Assembly: GCF_013368755.1 (NCBI RefSeq)
Contig: NC_049566.1
Span: 434,001 to 498,000 of the forward strand
DNA: 64,000 nt
Direction of reading: 5' to 3'
DNA from: Talaromyces rugulosus
Lineage: Eukaryota; Ascomycota; Eurotiomycetes; Eurotiales; Trichocomaceae
The translations under genes and the position numbers were made by a program. The notes beneath the pieces are model-generated. The model saw only the letters and a list, made by a program, of their open reading frames with translations. It made no database searches and was not told the origin of the DNA. Numbering within the stretch: position 1 is the first letter of the stretch; the number at the start of each line of letters is the position of its first letter. Positions 1 through 10,059 of this stretch are shown here, in pieces.

Positions 1-2213
1 TGTTTAATCGGCTAGCATCGCTCATAAGTTCGCTATTCTTGCGAGAAAGATCATTGACTTGCTGCTTCAGAGCTGTATGATCTGTTGCCGATTCCTGTCG
101 GAAAGTGTCGAAATGAGCCTGGACGTTGCGTAGGAGGTCTGCATAATCAGTGACGTCGGCAGATTGCTGTGGTATCGTTGGTGGTGCTGATCCAAGGGGC
201 ACCGATTGTGAGAAGATGGAGTTGTCGGCGCTGGCTTGACCTCTGCGCATCAGCATGCTGCGGAATGTATCGCGCTCCTTCACGTAACTCTTGGTTTGGG
301 CTGTGAGGTTCGTTATTTCGTCCCGATATGTCTGGACGCGAATGCGCAGTTCCTTTAGTTCTTCTTGATCTTGCTGATACGAAGCTTCTCGTTCTCTAGC
401 TTCCTGGCTTTCCATGCGGTCACCAAGGTCTCGGAGCATGCGGCGAAGGGTAACGTTTTGCTCCTGAAGCTCGTTTAGGTCTTTGAACGTGGTCAAATTT
501 TGTGTTATGAAACGACCAGTAGAGTTGAGAGTAGACATGGACTCCTCGACCTCGTTGCGAGCAATCTTCTCCAACTCTTCCCTATTATATTCCTGGCCTT
601 CCTTGGAAAGGGCAACCTCCAAGACAAGGACTTTAATTTGGGCACTAAGATCTCGAAGCTGTTGTCGCAGAATTTCCGTTTCTTTGGTCAGCCCTTCGAC
701 TTGGCCACGCCACTTCCTTGCCTCGCGGGTAGCTTCGTCACGTTCCTTCCCAGATGTCTCAAGGATATTGGACATTTCCATGACAGCATTTTCAAGTCTT
801 GCATGGTCAGCACGCAAGTCATCGATTTCGGGCTTGCTTGATTCTAGATCCTGGACCATCTCATCGAGAGTTGCTTTTAATTCCGCATTGTTGCGCTGCT
901 CGGCGATAAGCTGTGACCTGACTCTGTCGTACTCGGAATATAGTTGTGTCATTGTTAGGCCGCCTCTGGATTTAGATGTCCGCGGCGAAAACGTCCCAGC
1001 AGGAGTCGAGGGGCGTAGGGGCGTGGAAGGGCCGCCATTGAGATGAGCCGGACTGAGAGGTCCCTGGGATTCGAGCTGGCCGATTCGCGTCTCGAGCTCG
1101 ACGATTTTGCGTTCAGCAGCTTCTTTGTCCGAATGCTCAGTTTCACCTTCCACTCGCAACCTCGATATTTCTTCAGCAGCGTCGTCGCGTGCTTTCTCTA
1201 GAGCAAGCTGGCATTCTTGGACACGCTGCTTGGCTGTGGTAGCCGCGTTTCCTTGAAGCTCGGCTAGACGGTTGGCGCTGTCAAGCTCGATGCGAAGCGA
1301 TTCACTAGTGGACGTGAATTCTTCCCTAAGAGATTGCATAGAGGCAATGGATTCTTCATATTTCTGTTCGACGTCGTCTAGACGGCTCTTCAGCGTGTTT
1401 TCATTCCGGCGGAGTTGGTCGATCGTTGTAGAGGCCTCTTCGATTTCACGTTGGAGCTCGGAAATGCGAGCACCCTTTTCCTTGCGGAACTTGAGGTACT
1501 CCGCATTTTTCGCCTGAAGTTCCGTCTCAAAGTATTCATTGTTCTTCTTGGTCAGGTCAAGCTCTTGCTGAAGGCTCTGTTCGCGGAAGCGAGCACTTGC
1601 AGATGCTGAGTTTGCTGCTTGAAGATTTTGCTCCACTGTAGACAGCTGGCGTCTCAGGTCGACAGTTTTCTGGTGAGTAGCGGACAGTTCGTCCGAAAGT
1701 TTGTCGTAGGCAGAGGTTTTGGATTCCAAGAGAGACAAAGTATCGCGGTTCGATGTCTCCAGGGAAGTGATGCGTGACTTGAGTCCGTTGGCTTCCGACT
1801 CATTCGAGCTAGTCGACGATTTGATAGTGGAAATCTCGGATTCAAGGTTCGACCGGTTGTTCTCTGCGAAGTAGTGAGAAAGGGGGGAAGCTATATTTGT
1901 TAAAAGCAAACAGAAAATTACCTGACTCTTGAAGACGGGTACGAAGGTCGTGGATTTCGGTCAAGCCCTTTTCAACCGACGTCTTCAGCACTTTAGTCTT
2001 TGACTCGCTCGAGCGGACTGAGTTTTCCAGCTCGACTTCTAGGCGCAGTTTATCCGACTTGAGGTCGTCGAATTCGCGGGCCTTGGTCGATATGCTCTCC
2101 AGGAGCTGGTTCACAAGGTCGACCGTGGGAGCCTGGGTGAGGGTGGTCAAGCTGGCTTCAGAAAGGCCATAGTGCGACGCGAGAAAAGGGATTTCGATCG
2201 TGGCTGCAGCCAT
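1..2213 (-). CDS. mlp1: Mlp1/TPR-type nuclear pore basket protein, N-terminal part (runs off left edge)
   Basis: Large coiled-coil protein of the nuclear pore basket, which in this family acts in mRNA export quality control and chromatin tethering. Exon 1 is 2213-1922, a 58 nt intron is 1921-1864, and exon 2 stays open from 1863 to the window edge, giving about 718 residues with no stop. The protein starts MAAATIEIPFLASHYG and is then almost entirely heptad-rich Glu/Lys/Arg/Leu sequence, broken by a Pro/Ser/Thr linker (around GGPSTPLRPSTPAGTF) and followed by the LYSEYDRVRSQL segment I associate with fungal Mlp1/TPR proteins. The first ATG with a fungal-type context is at 2213. The gene is divergent from TFIIE beta. 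The C-terminal part lies outside the window. Another long coiled-coil protein is possible, but the N-terminus and segment order fit Mlp1/TPR well. Confidence 0.85.
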
Positions 2214-2748
2214 GTTGAGTTCCAAATGGCCTCAACAGGCCGCTCCCTGGGTGTAAAGTCGGGAAGTGACTCCGGCTGCGAAGACGAAAACTCGCAAAGG
2301 AAGGGCGACGTATGGGGCGACAACGAGGATAATCGGTGCGCGTATGTGCAATTAAGATGAAATGGCACAGGGCGCAGTCCTAAAGAATCAGGACATGTCG
2401 CTGCGTGGGTTGCTTGTCTCGGCCTCAACAAAGCGATCCGGCGCGTTTGAGAGAGCTGGCTGTAGCGGGTTTAGCGCGACCGGCACGTGACCTCGCTGCC
2501 TAATACAGCCTAAGCTGCGAACAAGTCTAGGGCTGCGGCTCTTACAGTCTTGCTCCTCATCTTTATCTTGCCTCGACTCTCGAGGTGTGCGCTGCGTGGT
2601 ATCTGCCTGCTTTCTTTTTATGTCAGCTTGTTTTGGTTTCATTTCATTTTCACTTTTCTCTCATATCTCTCATATCACACGGCTCACCAACGTTTGGTCA
2701 CCCACCGACCGCTTTGGCCTGATCGGAACTCGCCTTCAGTCTCCCATA
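2214..2748. promoter_or_regulatory. Divergent promoter region between Mlp1 and TFIIE beta
   Basis: The 535 bases lie between two start codons on opposite strands. The half near TFIIE beta is rich in C and T (pyrimidine tracts about 2600-2690), as is common just upstream of fungal start codons. I see no further gene here. Confidence 0.6.
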
Positions 2749-3630
2749 ATGTCGTATTTACAGCAGCAGATCAACAACTTCAACGCCAGCGTTGTTTCAT
2801 CTGCTGGCCGACTCCCACAGCAGAAGCGAGTCGCGGCCACCAGCCTGCCGGGCTCGTCAACTCCTTCGCATGTTGCGTCTACGCCGAGCACGCCGGGCAC
2901 TGCGAGCGATCACCGACGTCGTCATGATGCCAACATTGTATACTCGCAGCCTGCAGACACGGGGACGGGGAAGGATATTATGACGAACGTCCTTTATGCG
3001 ATACAAAAACTAAAGGAAAAAAACGCGCCCCTCTCGTTTGAGGACATTGTCGGTTACCTCTCGCTGCAAGAACGGCGGCACGATCAGGGCTATGTGCGTG
3101 CGTTGCGTAGTATCCTGCAAGTTCATGAAAAGATCAACTACGACCCAAACGGAGACAACGGAAATGGCTCGTTCAGTTTCCGGCCGCCGCATGATATTCG
3201 CACGGGAGAACAGCTGCTCCAGAAGCTGCAGGCGCAAACTACGATGAGCGGTATCTCCGTCAAAGACTTGAAAGAGGGCTGGCCGGATGTGGAGCAGGCA
3301 ATCGATGCACTCGAAAAGGACGGGAAGCTTCTTGTGACGCGGAATAGAAAGGACAATCATCCAAGGATGGTTTGGGCCAACGATCCCTCGCTCGTGCACC
3401 ACTTTGACGACGAATTTCGCCACATCTGGGAGAAGACCAAGATTCCAGAGCAACAGCGCGTGGTTGAAGAGCTCGAAAAGGCGGGAATGATCCCAGCGAA
3501 TAAGAATAAAGTTGTGAAGCCGCGGGTGAAGATTGAGCAGAAGAAGACCAAGAAGCCCCGACGAACTGGCAAGACCACCAACACGCACATGATGGGGATA
3601 CTACGGGATTATTCGCATATGAAACGGTAG
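2749..3630 (+). CDS. tfa2: Transcription initiation factor TFIIE subunit beta
   Basis: Intronless 293-residue protein. TFIIE beta pairs with TFIIE alpha, recruits TFIIH and helps open the promoter in RNA polymerase II initiation. Residues 1-70 are low-complexity Ser/Thr/Pro/Gln. Residues about 75-150 form the first winged helix (begins DIMTNVLYAIQKLK, contains LSFEDIVGYLS) and about 160-220 the second (TGEQLLQKLQ, VSVKDL-like SVKDLKEGWPDVEQ, DGKLLVTRNRKDN). The tail is strongly basic (KPRVKIEQKKTKKPRRTGK), as expected for DNA contact. Start chosen at the ATG opening MSYLQQQINNFNASV, which matches fungal homologs; upstream in-frame codons are pyrimidine-rich leader. Its 3' flank carries one copy of the island-boundary repeat. 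Confidence 0.93.
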   Translation: MSYLQQQINNFNASVVSSAGRLPQQKRVAATSLPGSSTPSHVASTPSTPGTASDHRRRHDANIVYSQPADTGTGKDIMTNVLYAIQKLKEKNAPLSFEDIVGYLSLQERRHDQGYVRALRSILQVHEKINYDPNGDNGNGSFSFRPPHDIRTGEQLLQKLQAQTTMSGISVKDLKEGWPDVEQAIDALEKDGKLLVTRNRKDNHPRMVWANDPSLVHHFDDEFRHIWEKTKIPEQQRVVEELEKAGMIPANKNKVVKPRVKIEQKKTKKPRRTGKTTNTHMMGILRDYSHMKR

Positions 3631-3730
3631 ATGTGGATTTATTATTTTGGTTTGCATTGCATTGCATGGCGTTGACTTTTCTTTCTTTTTAATCTGCTAT
3701 ATGTATTATATCAAGATGCTTGAAAACTGT

Positions 3731-3850
3731 ATTTTTAAAAATGACCGAAAATGCCAGACCGATACCCAATAAAGATGAAATACTATGAATTTGAATATAA
3801 ACCACGTTCTTGCCTTTTTCTATTTGCTTATGATATACGTTGGTACTATC
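3731..3850 (+). repeat. Boundary direct repeat, left copy
   Basis: About 120 bp, from the run AAAAATGACCGAAAATGCCAG to GTTGGTACTAT, located 100 bp after the TFIIE beta stop codon. A second copy in the same orientation is at 19161-19280. By eye the copies agree at roughly 80-85 % of positions, and many differences are transitions. The copies flank the whole accessory island. Confidence 0.8.
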
Positions 3851-4762
3851 CAATCAGTGAGCAACTCAGCTATATCTCTCTTATATAACCCGATTACAGT
3901 GCTCACAATCAGATCCTTTCCTAAGAATATCTAATTAGGTAATTACTTGTTTAAGTAGGTAACATCTACTTGTATTAATTAGCTGAGCTATAAGAAATGA
4001 ATATCAAGTCAATCTAGATTTAGATTCAAAATTATATATTTTTCTAACTAACTTTATTATATAGCAACCAACATTTGAAAGGAATTAATTACCTGGAAAG
4101 GGTGAGGGCAGCTAAGCTAAATACTAATTAATTATAAGAGTTTAGACTCACACTCCAAAGTAATCTCCACTTTGACACCCCACATGACCAAAAAGTTCAA
4201 CCAAAGTTGAGGGTAAGTGTGGCTTTCTTGATCTGCCAGGCAATACCAACACAGCTCTCTTTTCTTCAACATCTCACTGCTCTTGCCCCACCCGTTCGCT
4301 AGAATCCGAGTGACAACATAGATCGGGCTCTGTGCGGTCACTTGCGTTGTCCTTCTGTGGTCGCCTCTGCTGTGGCCTCTGTCGCTTCTATCTCGGAAAC
4401 TGGGCTGGCACTGGCATCCCAATTGACTGGAAATGGCTGACCAAAGGAAGTTAGATGTGCATATAAGCATCCCTATTGGAGTCAATTGTAGCATCGAACC
4501 AGGGATCAGTATAACCCGCTATTCAGAATCCAGAGAAAATCGATTTCGTTCTTACACGGACCTGTCAACTACGTCATTTGTTTTGTGGCGAATTATTTGC
4601 ACCTGGCACATGATACTTATCATACAGAAAAATAATTATATATGTAGGTTCTATAGTTCACGCACATGCTGAGATCCTCTTGTTCAGCAGTGGGCGAGCT
4701 TCGCTGCTTACAGACCGCGAGCTTGCTTCTCGAAAAATGGCCATCAAACCGCGGTTATCAAA
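3851..4762. other. AT-rich intergenic stretch at the left end of the island
   Basis: About 0.9 kb. The first part (3900-4130) is very AT-rich with no open frame; the rest has only short frames without convincing starts or splice sites. Nothing else recognised. Confidence 0.5.
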
Positions 4763-5644
4763 ATGCTGAAGGTTGGCCAAGTGAATGAAACGGATACAGC
4801 GCTGGCATATTTTATTACTGCTGTCATTGCCATTTCTCTATACAATTCAATCGAGACGGTTGTTATCGTGCTTTTCGTGTTCAAACGTTATGGCGGAACC
4901 TACTTCTGGAGTCTCCTAGCCGCCTGTCTGGGCTTGTTCATGATGACCTTTGGCTATTCTACCTACTTCTACGACATCGTCCCCAATCTCTTCGGCCAAA
5001 GTGCTCCAACAATCGTGGGCTGGTGCATCTTCATGGTTGCACAGTCAGTTGTTCTATGGTCACGACTCCACCTCGTCCTGCAAAATCGCAAAATCCTACG
5101 CGCTGTCATAGTCATGATCTGCAGCACAGCTATCTTTCTCCTGATTCCGACGGCGGTCCTGGCATTCGGTAACGACATCCGCCCTCCGAGACAAGTGTTT
5201 ATACGCGGCTATCAGATAATGGAGAATATACAGTTGACAGTATTCACTCTCCAAGAAGCTATCATATCGGCACTTTATATATGGGGAACGATTTCGATTC
5301 TGCGATACGCGACTGAGAAAAGTAAACGGAATCTCATCCTTCAACTCCTCGCTATTAATGTTGTCCTCATCCTAATGGACGTCACCATCTTGGTTATCCA
5401 ATACTGCGGGTACAGAACCCTGCAGATCAATATAAAGTCCTTGATTTATAGTCTCAAGTTGAAGCTCGAGCTTGCTGTCTTGACCAGGCTGGTAGACTAC
5501 GTGAAGAAAGATCATAGCGAGACATCGGATTTCGTCAATTCTGTGCATTCAGTTCATGGTGCTCTAAACGTGTCACACAGCAAGAGCGCCACCGAAGAAG
5601 TTGAAGTCCCAGAGGAGGTGGTTCCCAGGATGGTTCCAGAATGA
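4763..5644 (+). CDS. Seven-helix integral membrane protein, DUF7703-like
   Basis: Intronless 293-residue membrane protein. I count seven hydrophobic segments, at about residues 14-38, 48-70, 82-103, 112-134, 155-180, 192-214 and possibly 218-238, followed by a polar cytosolic-type tail of about 55 residues rich in Ser, Glu and Val. Motifs such as FKRYGGTYFWSLL, SVVLWSRLHLVLQN, FIRGYQIMENIQLTVF and QEAIISALYIWGT resemble a fungal family of uncharacterised membrane proteins (DUF7703). No function is known for that family. It is the first gene inside the accessory island. Confidence 0.75.
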   Translation: MLKVGQVNETDTALAYFITAVIAISLYNSIETVVIVLFVFKRYGGTYFWSLLAACLGLFMMTFGYSTYFYDIVPNLFGQSAPTIVGWCIFMVAQSVVLWSRLHLVLQNRKILRAVIVMICSTAIFLLIPTAVLAFGNDIRPPRQVFIRGYQIMENIQLTVFTLQEAIISALYIWGTISILRYATEKSKRNLILQLLAINVVLILMDVTILVIQYCGYRTLQINIKSLIYSLKLKLELAVLTRLVDYVKKDHSETSDFVNSVHSVHGALNVSHSKSATEEVEVPEEVVPRMVPE

Positions 5645-5931
5645 ATGGGTTATGACAACTAGACGTCCTAAGTGCCCGCGATATATACCGGTTAATAGGA
5701 CTTCTCGGCAATAACCATGACATAGCCCGGCGGCACCGCTGACTTTATCGCCCCTTAACCCTCAAGTGAATATTCAATGTTGGTAATGATCGGCAAGATA
5801 TATTCGGCGGGGTCTCCGTGAATGAGGCCGGCGGGGTGGTTCAACAAGATTATAAAAGCAAGATCAGAAAGGACCCAAGTTGGATCGTCATTATTGTCTT
5901 TTCTCAGCACGCCTCGGTCTTTCTGCTCGCC

Positions 5932-6620
5932 ATGATGCGAATTGCCCTCTTCCATCTTGCCCTCGACCTGCTCAGCCCTGTGGCGTCCTCCATACTCCGG
6001 CCACGCGATACGGCCTTCACCCATAGGGACGAGTCGACTGCCGTCTATGCTACTGGCGACACGTATGAGAATTTCCAGCCCGGCTACCTTGGGGGCACGT
6101 GGGAGCTGTTCAAGCGCGGCGAATACGTCGACCTGTCCGGGACCGGCTACATGCGCGTGCGCTGGGAAGTCGAGTACTGGCAGGGTGTTGGCCCGCTATA
6201 TGAGCCGACGTTCGACCAGGTTGCGGGAACTTTGCTGTTCGTGGCCGGCGGCGGTGGTTTCCAGTGGGGGGATGCGTATGACGGCGCCTGCTCGCACGGT
6301 ACTGGGTGCGTAAACCGGACTGGTGCGAGCGAGTACGGTTACAGCTACTTCCCAGATGGCTCTGACCCGTGGATTAACATGTGTTATTATCTCGATGGGT
6401 CGGTGACCATCACGAACCACGAGAGCGGCGGAGACTATAATGTGGGCGTCGAGCCGATTGGTAAGTATTGCTGCAGGACTGATGGTGTTTTTGTCTTACT
6501 GATGGTGTAGCCTACGCCGATATACTAGTTGATATCAATACAACCCCAGCCGACAAGAACACCAAGTATGGGTATTCGTACGACCCGTCGGAAGCCTCTT
6601 GTCCATGTTCGGAGACTTGA
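5932..6620 (+). CDS. Putative secreted protein of unknown function
   Basis: Two exons, 5932-6460 and 6511-6620, around a 50 nt intron (GTAAGT...GTGTAG). The 212-residue product starts MMRIALFHLALDLLSPVASS, a plausible signal peptide. The mature part is acidic and rich in Gly, Tyr and Trp (WELFKRGEYVDLSG, FVAGGGGFQWGDAYDG) with cysteines in DGACSHGTGCVNRTG, NMCYYLDGS and the C-terminal SCPCSET. Size, secretion signal and Cys content are compatible with a secreted effector-like or surface protein, but I recognise no family. ATG codons at 5932 and 5935 are both possible starts. Near-upstream in-frame sequence opens with GTG only. Confidence 0.65.
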
Positions 6621-7160
6621 ATATAGAATTGCTTTGTATATCGAGGTTGAGATAAATATCATCTGCAGCAATGGCACATAATAATCCCTTTTCTCTACAC
6701 ATTAATTGCAAAAGCACGTCCTTGTCATGATGATTTTTTCTGTCAAAGAGCCCTCCCCTAATTAATATTCTACCCAAACCCCAAAGGACACACGAAATCC
6801 AAATACATTCATCTTAGTATTCAACTCCGCTGGCTCTCTAGCTGACCTAACATTCGATAACAAAAAAGACAGTCAACTATCAGACACTTTATTGGCTGTT
6901 ATTCTCTTTCCACCTTCCCTTAACTTACCAAAGGATCGGAGTTTGAGTCTTTGCTTTTATCTACCGAGCTAGATATCTCAGGTGTCGGGTGTCGTCAAAG
7001 GTTTCGTAGCCCTTCATGCTTCGTATAGGAATAGCGTACGAAACTTATTTTCAATAGAGCCGGCTTAGAATACCATATTTAGACTTGAATTTCTTATTCT
7101 TTGTTACCTTTAATAATAGGAAGACCAAGGCATGAAGAAATCTTTCATCACATTTTAAGT
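6621..7160. other. Intergenic, no gene seen
   Basis: About 540 AT-rich bases between the convergent ends of the secreted-protein gene and the two-exon gene on the minus strand. Only short frames with no coding character are present. Confidence 0.5.
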
Positions 7161-7649
7161 TCAAGATGGAATTCCGACAAACAGGCATGTCAGTCCAGGA
7201 AGAAGGTCTACAGGACCATCATGATACAAATATGAACCAAGGTGTATGTCCACTGCTTTATCGTGATAGATGTGAGTTTCCGGATGTAATCTGTCTCGAG
7301 GGACAAGTTTTGGTTCAGTTCCAGGGATAGAGAGAATAGGGATAATGTATTCTGGACCAATTTTGTTTCTTATGGGTAACCTCGTTACAACTTTCCACGC
7401 TGTGTAACCCAGGCCCTACCATATTTCTCAGCATAACCCAACATTAATGACACTTCCACTTACCGTCAGTTCTAGGCACTTAAGCAGAGATAAAACTTTG
7501 TTGTCAAGACTTTTGTCTAAGTAGTGCACATTTCCGTTGTCCTCGGTATGCTTGATTTCGGCACTTTGTAATGCATCCTGTAGGAGTTTCAGGGAATTTC
7601 GACTTTCATTACTTGTAATATCCAGGTTTCGGATGGCAGCAGAGTCCAT
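7161..7649 (-). CDS. Unknown two-exon protein, 146 residues
   Basis: Exon 1 is 7649-7464 and exon 2 is 7415-7161, joined in phase over a 48 nt intron with a strong donor (GTAAGT) and acceptor (GGTAG). Exon 1 encodes a polar helical N-terminus (MDSAAIRNLDITSNESRNSL, then LSLLKCLELT). Exon 2 stays open for 85 codons to a TGA and contains GLGYTAWKVVTRLPIRNKIG, SIPGTEPKLVPRDRLHPE and YLYHDGPVDLLPGL. A possible 5'UTR intron lies just upstream (donor GTATGT near 7710, acceptor about 7657). I recognise no family. The gene is easy to miss because neither exon alone is long. Confidence 0.6.
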
Positions 7650-8221
7650 TTTGCAGCTTTGGAAGGTTATTAGGAAAATACGTATACCACAAGAGGGGAC
7701 GCAACATACCTGAGATTGTATTCGGTATTATGTAAATAGCCGAATTTCGTTTTTAAAGAGGTGTCTAGTAAGGAAAACAGTATTACAGAATGTAGTATTA
7801 AGAAGGAAAAAAAACTAATTTTGAAATGAGGGAAATCCTATAACCGTACAATTTTCAGTCGTGGGGTTGATGAGGGGTTAGACTACAGGAGGGCAGATAG
7901 TTATATTAAAGCGGATGATATTCTATGCATGCTAACAGCTCAAACCCCGTCCGGACCACAGCTCATCATCAGTTGAAATTCTTATCTCCGCCTCAATTAA
8001 GATATCTCTGTCGATCTTCTTATCCCGCGGTGATGCCTCAAAAGTTTGTGAAGGTTAAATTCTAGGGTAGTTGCCTAAGCTATACCTATTTAGGAATACA
8101 GGCTATGCTGTCATACATATCATCCCTGGATTGAGGCAAACCTCCTTCGTTTATTTAGGCCTCGGACAAGTCTTGGGGTTAGAATATTCCTTTGTGTCGT
8201 CCTTCTATCAGTATCTTCACA
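7650..8221. promoter_or_regulatory. Divergent intergenic region
   Basis: About 570 bases between the start of the minus-strand two-exon gene and the ATG at 8222. It contains a GTCCGGAC palindrome near 7949-7956 and otherwise AT-rich sequence. No gene seen. Confidence 0.4.
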
Positions 8222-8725
8222 ATGGAGGACTCTAAGCAACAAATTCGCGAGCATATCATGGATCAAATCCCAGATACCATAAAGAATTTCCTTCAAACGG
8301 TTGATCCAGCGGCGATTCGAATACTTGGTGATACTCCCAATAGCGTTCTCGACTCTAGAGATTATTTGGGATCTATACGTCCATTTGTATCAGCGGTCGA
8401 GCGTTCCCTTCGGCAACATCGCCTAGACAATCAGACTTCCTTCCTCGCTGTGAGCATATACCCCGGACGCCACTCTTATTTCGTGCTAGACCTCAACAAT
8501 TCCGACTATGTCTACGAGACTGCTCATAACGACATGAATCCAATATCTGTCTACGTCCTTCGCCTATCGAGAAATCCCAAAATTTTCAGAAAGGAAGCTC
8601 TAGATAAAACGCTCGCTGAGACACTTGCAGAGATGCACAACGGGCATGGCTACGAGCCTCTACCTTTGTTTGATGATCATAATCAGATTGTTCAATACCA
8701 CAACCCACGCAGCCTTCAGTCTTGA
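8222..8725 (+). CDS. Unknown protein, 167 residues
   Basis: Single open frame with a good ATG (ACAATGGAGG) giving MEDSKQQIREHIMDQIPDTI. The sequence is mixed helix/strand in character (FLAVSIYPGRHSYFVLDLNN, SVYVLRLSRNPKIFRKEALD) with no signal peptide, membrane segment or motif I know. Base composition is lower in GC than the core genes. The stop TGA at 8723 is followed directly by GTAAGC, so an alternative intron cannot be fully excluded, but the stop precedes the donor. Function unknown. Confidence 0.55.
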   Translation: MEDSKQQIREHIMDQIPDTIKNFLQTVDPAAIRILGDTPNSVLDSRDYLGSIRPFVSAVERSLRQHRLDNQTSFLAVSIYPGRHSYFVLDLNNSDYVYETAHNDMNPISVYVLRLSRNPKIFRKEALDKTLAETLAEMHNGHGYEPLPLFDDHNQIVQYHNPRSLQS

Positions 8726-8928
8726 TGTAAGCAGCCTGCGGAGCACTTCAATGTTGTCATCAGCCACGAGAACAGAGGCAAATTTCTGGCTTCCAATGAG
8801 ACAGCACCTTGGCCATCTCATGAGCCTGCTCAACATAAGAGGCCAATTATCAGAAATTAGCCTCTTTATCTAGTAATTTTTCCTTAACTCGGTAGCCACG
8901 GGTTATATATTTTTCAAATCCACCCGAT

Positions 8929-9131
8929 GGGAAACTCTAACTGGTATATCTGCATTAGGAAACTAATTGATATTTTGAACCATAGCTTTCCTACATGTAA
9001 GGGCTGACTGGGTTTGGATGAATACTTGTCCAGAGTCATCAAAGGCTTAGAATGGTCGTCCATTTTTCAAACAACACTTGACCTTCTGGCCTTTCGCAAA
9101 CAACAGAAGATTAATAGTCTAGAGCCGACCG
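8929..9131 (+). repeat. Intra-island repeat, copy 1 (promoter-like)
   Basis: Shares ordered blocks with 15374-15525, which is the promoter of the intact FAD oxidase: GAAAC(T/C)CTAA(C/T)TGG, TTTTGAACCAT(A/G)G(C/T)TTTCCTA, TTGGA(T/C)GAATACTTG, CAACAC(T/C)TGACCTT(C/G)TGGCCTT and AATAGTC(T)AGAGCC. Differences are mostly transitions plus an extra ~50 bases in this copy. It lies upstream of the decayed FAD-oxidase relic, consistent with an old duplication of promoter plus gene. Confidence 0.7.
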
Positions 9132-9429
9132 ATTTGCTTAAGTATAAAAATTGTCCTAACTAGTAGGCCTTAGGTAGAGGTGCTTCATCCCGAGCTGAGA
9201 AAGTAGCCTAAGTATGACAGCGCACTGGACAGTGCAAACTATTTTCATTCTTCATTCTGGCCTGCCTTCTCCACGGGCCCCAGTCTCTCCCAAAAGAGGG
9301 TCTCGGAATAGTTGACAGTAAAATGCAGCTTTTTGCAAGATTAAAATTCATTCAAGTATCAGGGTGTTAGTCTGAGATAGTAGTACACAGGTGCACTTTT
9401 GTGCTACATAGACGATTGCAACAAGATGG

Positions 9430-9880
9430 CTACTTGACATCAGTGCGCTTTCCAGTGGAAGCCTTTTCCGCCTTTGGAATGTTGATAGAAAGAACCCCGT
9501 TCTTCAGTGTCGCATCCACGTGGTCGCGATCAACAGGCCCGGGGAAAGAGAACGAGCGTCTAAAGTCTCCGGTCGACCGCTCCGCGCACCACCAAGACCC
9601 CTCGGTGCCCTCGTCGCCCTCCGACGAGGTAGACTGCTCGGTGTGGCCTTTGACGTTCAGCGTGTTTTGGTCGGAGGACTCGATCTCAATGTCCTTTTTC
9701 TCAACGCCGGGGAGGTCACCGTTGAGCTGGTATCCGTCCTTTGTTTCGCGGAAGTCGAACCGGGGCGAGAAGGCCGTGAGTTGGCTGGAGAGGGCTGGAG
9801 AGAGAGTTGTCGAAATTGTCCAGTGCTCGCGCGAGGGAGAACAGGCCTCCTCCTGGCCGACGCTGCGTCAGTGAAGACAT
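9430..9880 (-). pseudogene. HSP20/alpha-crystallin small heat-shock protein, frameshifted
   Basis: Small heat-shock proteins are ATP-independent holdases. The minus strand starts at ATG 9880 with MSSLTQRRPGGGLFSLARAL and continues as an alpha-crystallin domain (SPRFDFRETKDGYQLNGDLP, GVEKKDIEIESSDQNTLNVK, FRRSFSFPGPVDRDHV, LKNGVLSINIPKAE) to TAG at 9430. The two parts are in different frames. The shift is exactly explained by a tandem duplication of the 10-mer GGCTGGAGAG (plus strand 9783-9792 and 9793-9802); with one copy the frame would be continuous for about 146 codons. All HSP20 motifs downstream are undamaged, so the break looks recent, or it could be a base-calling or assembly error. 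Confidence 0.85.
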
Positions 9881-10059
9881 GGTCCGGGTTTGTGATGGTA
9901 AATGTGATGGTAATCGGTAGAAAGGGAGCTTGCAGAAACTGCGCGCAAGCAATCTTAATTGAACGATCTTCGACATTTGGTCTTATCTTCAATTCAGGCG
10001 AGGGAATTGCGGCGAATTTATCTTCATTGGCGTTCTCTGTCTAGTGAAGTCTCCTGGTA

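Noticed and set aside
7945..7962. A sixth CGG-type regulator site near GTCCGGAC
   Set aside because: It lacks the second CGG at the right spacing and lies outside the cluster.
9401..10044. Long plus-strand frames over the HSP20 locus
   Set aside because: They are antisense shadows of the HSP20 pseudogene and its flank.
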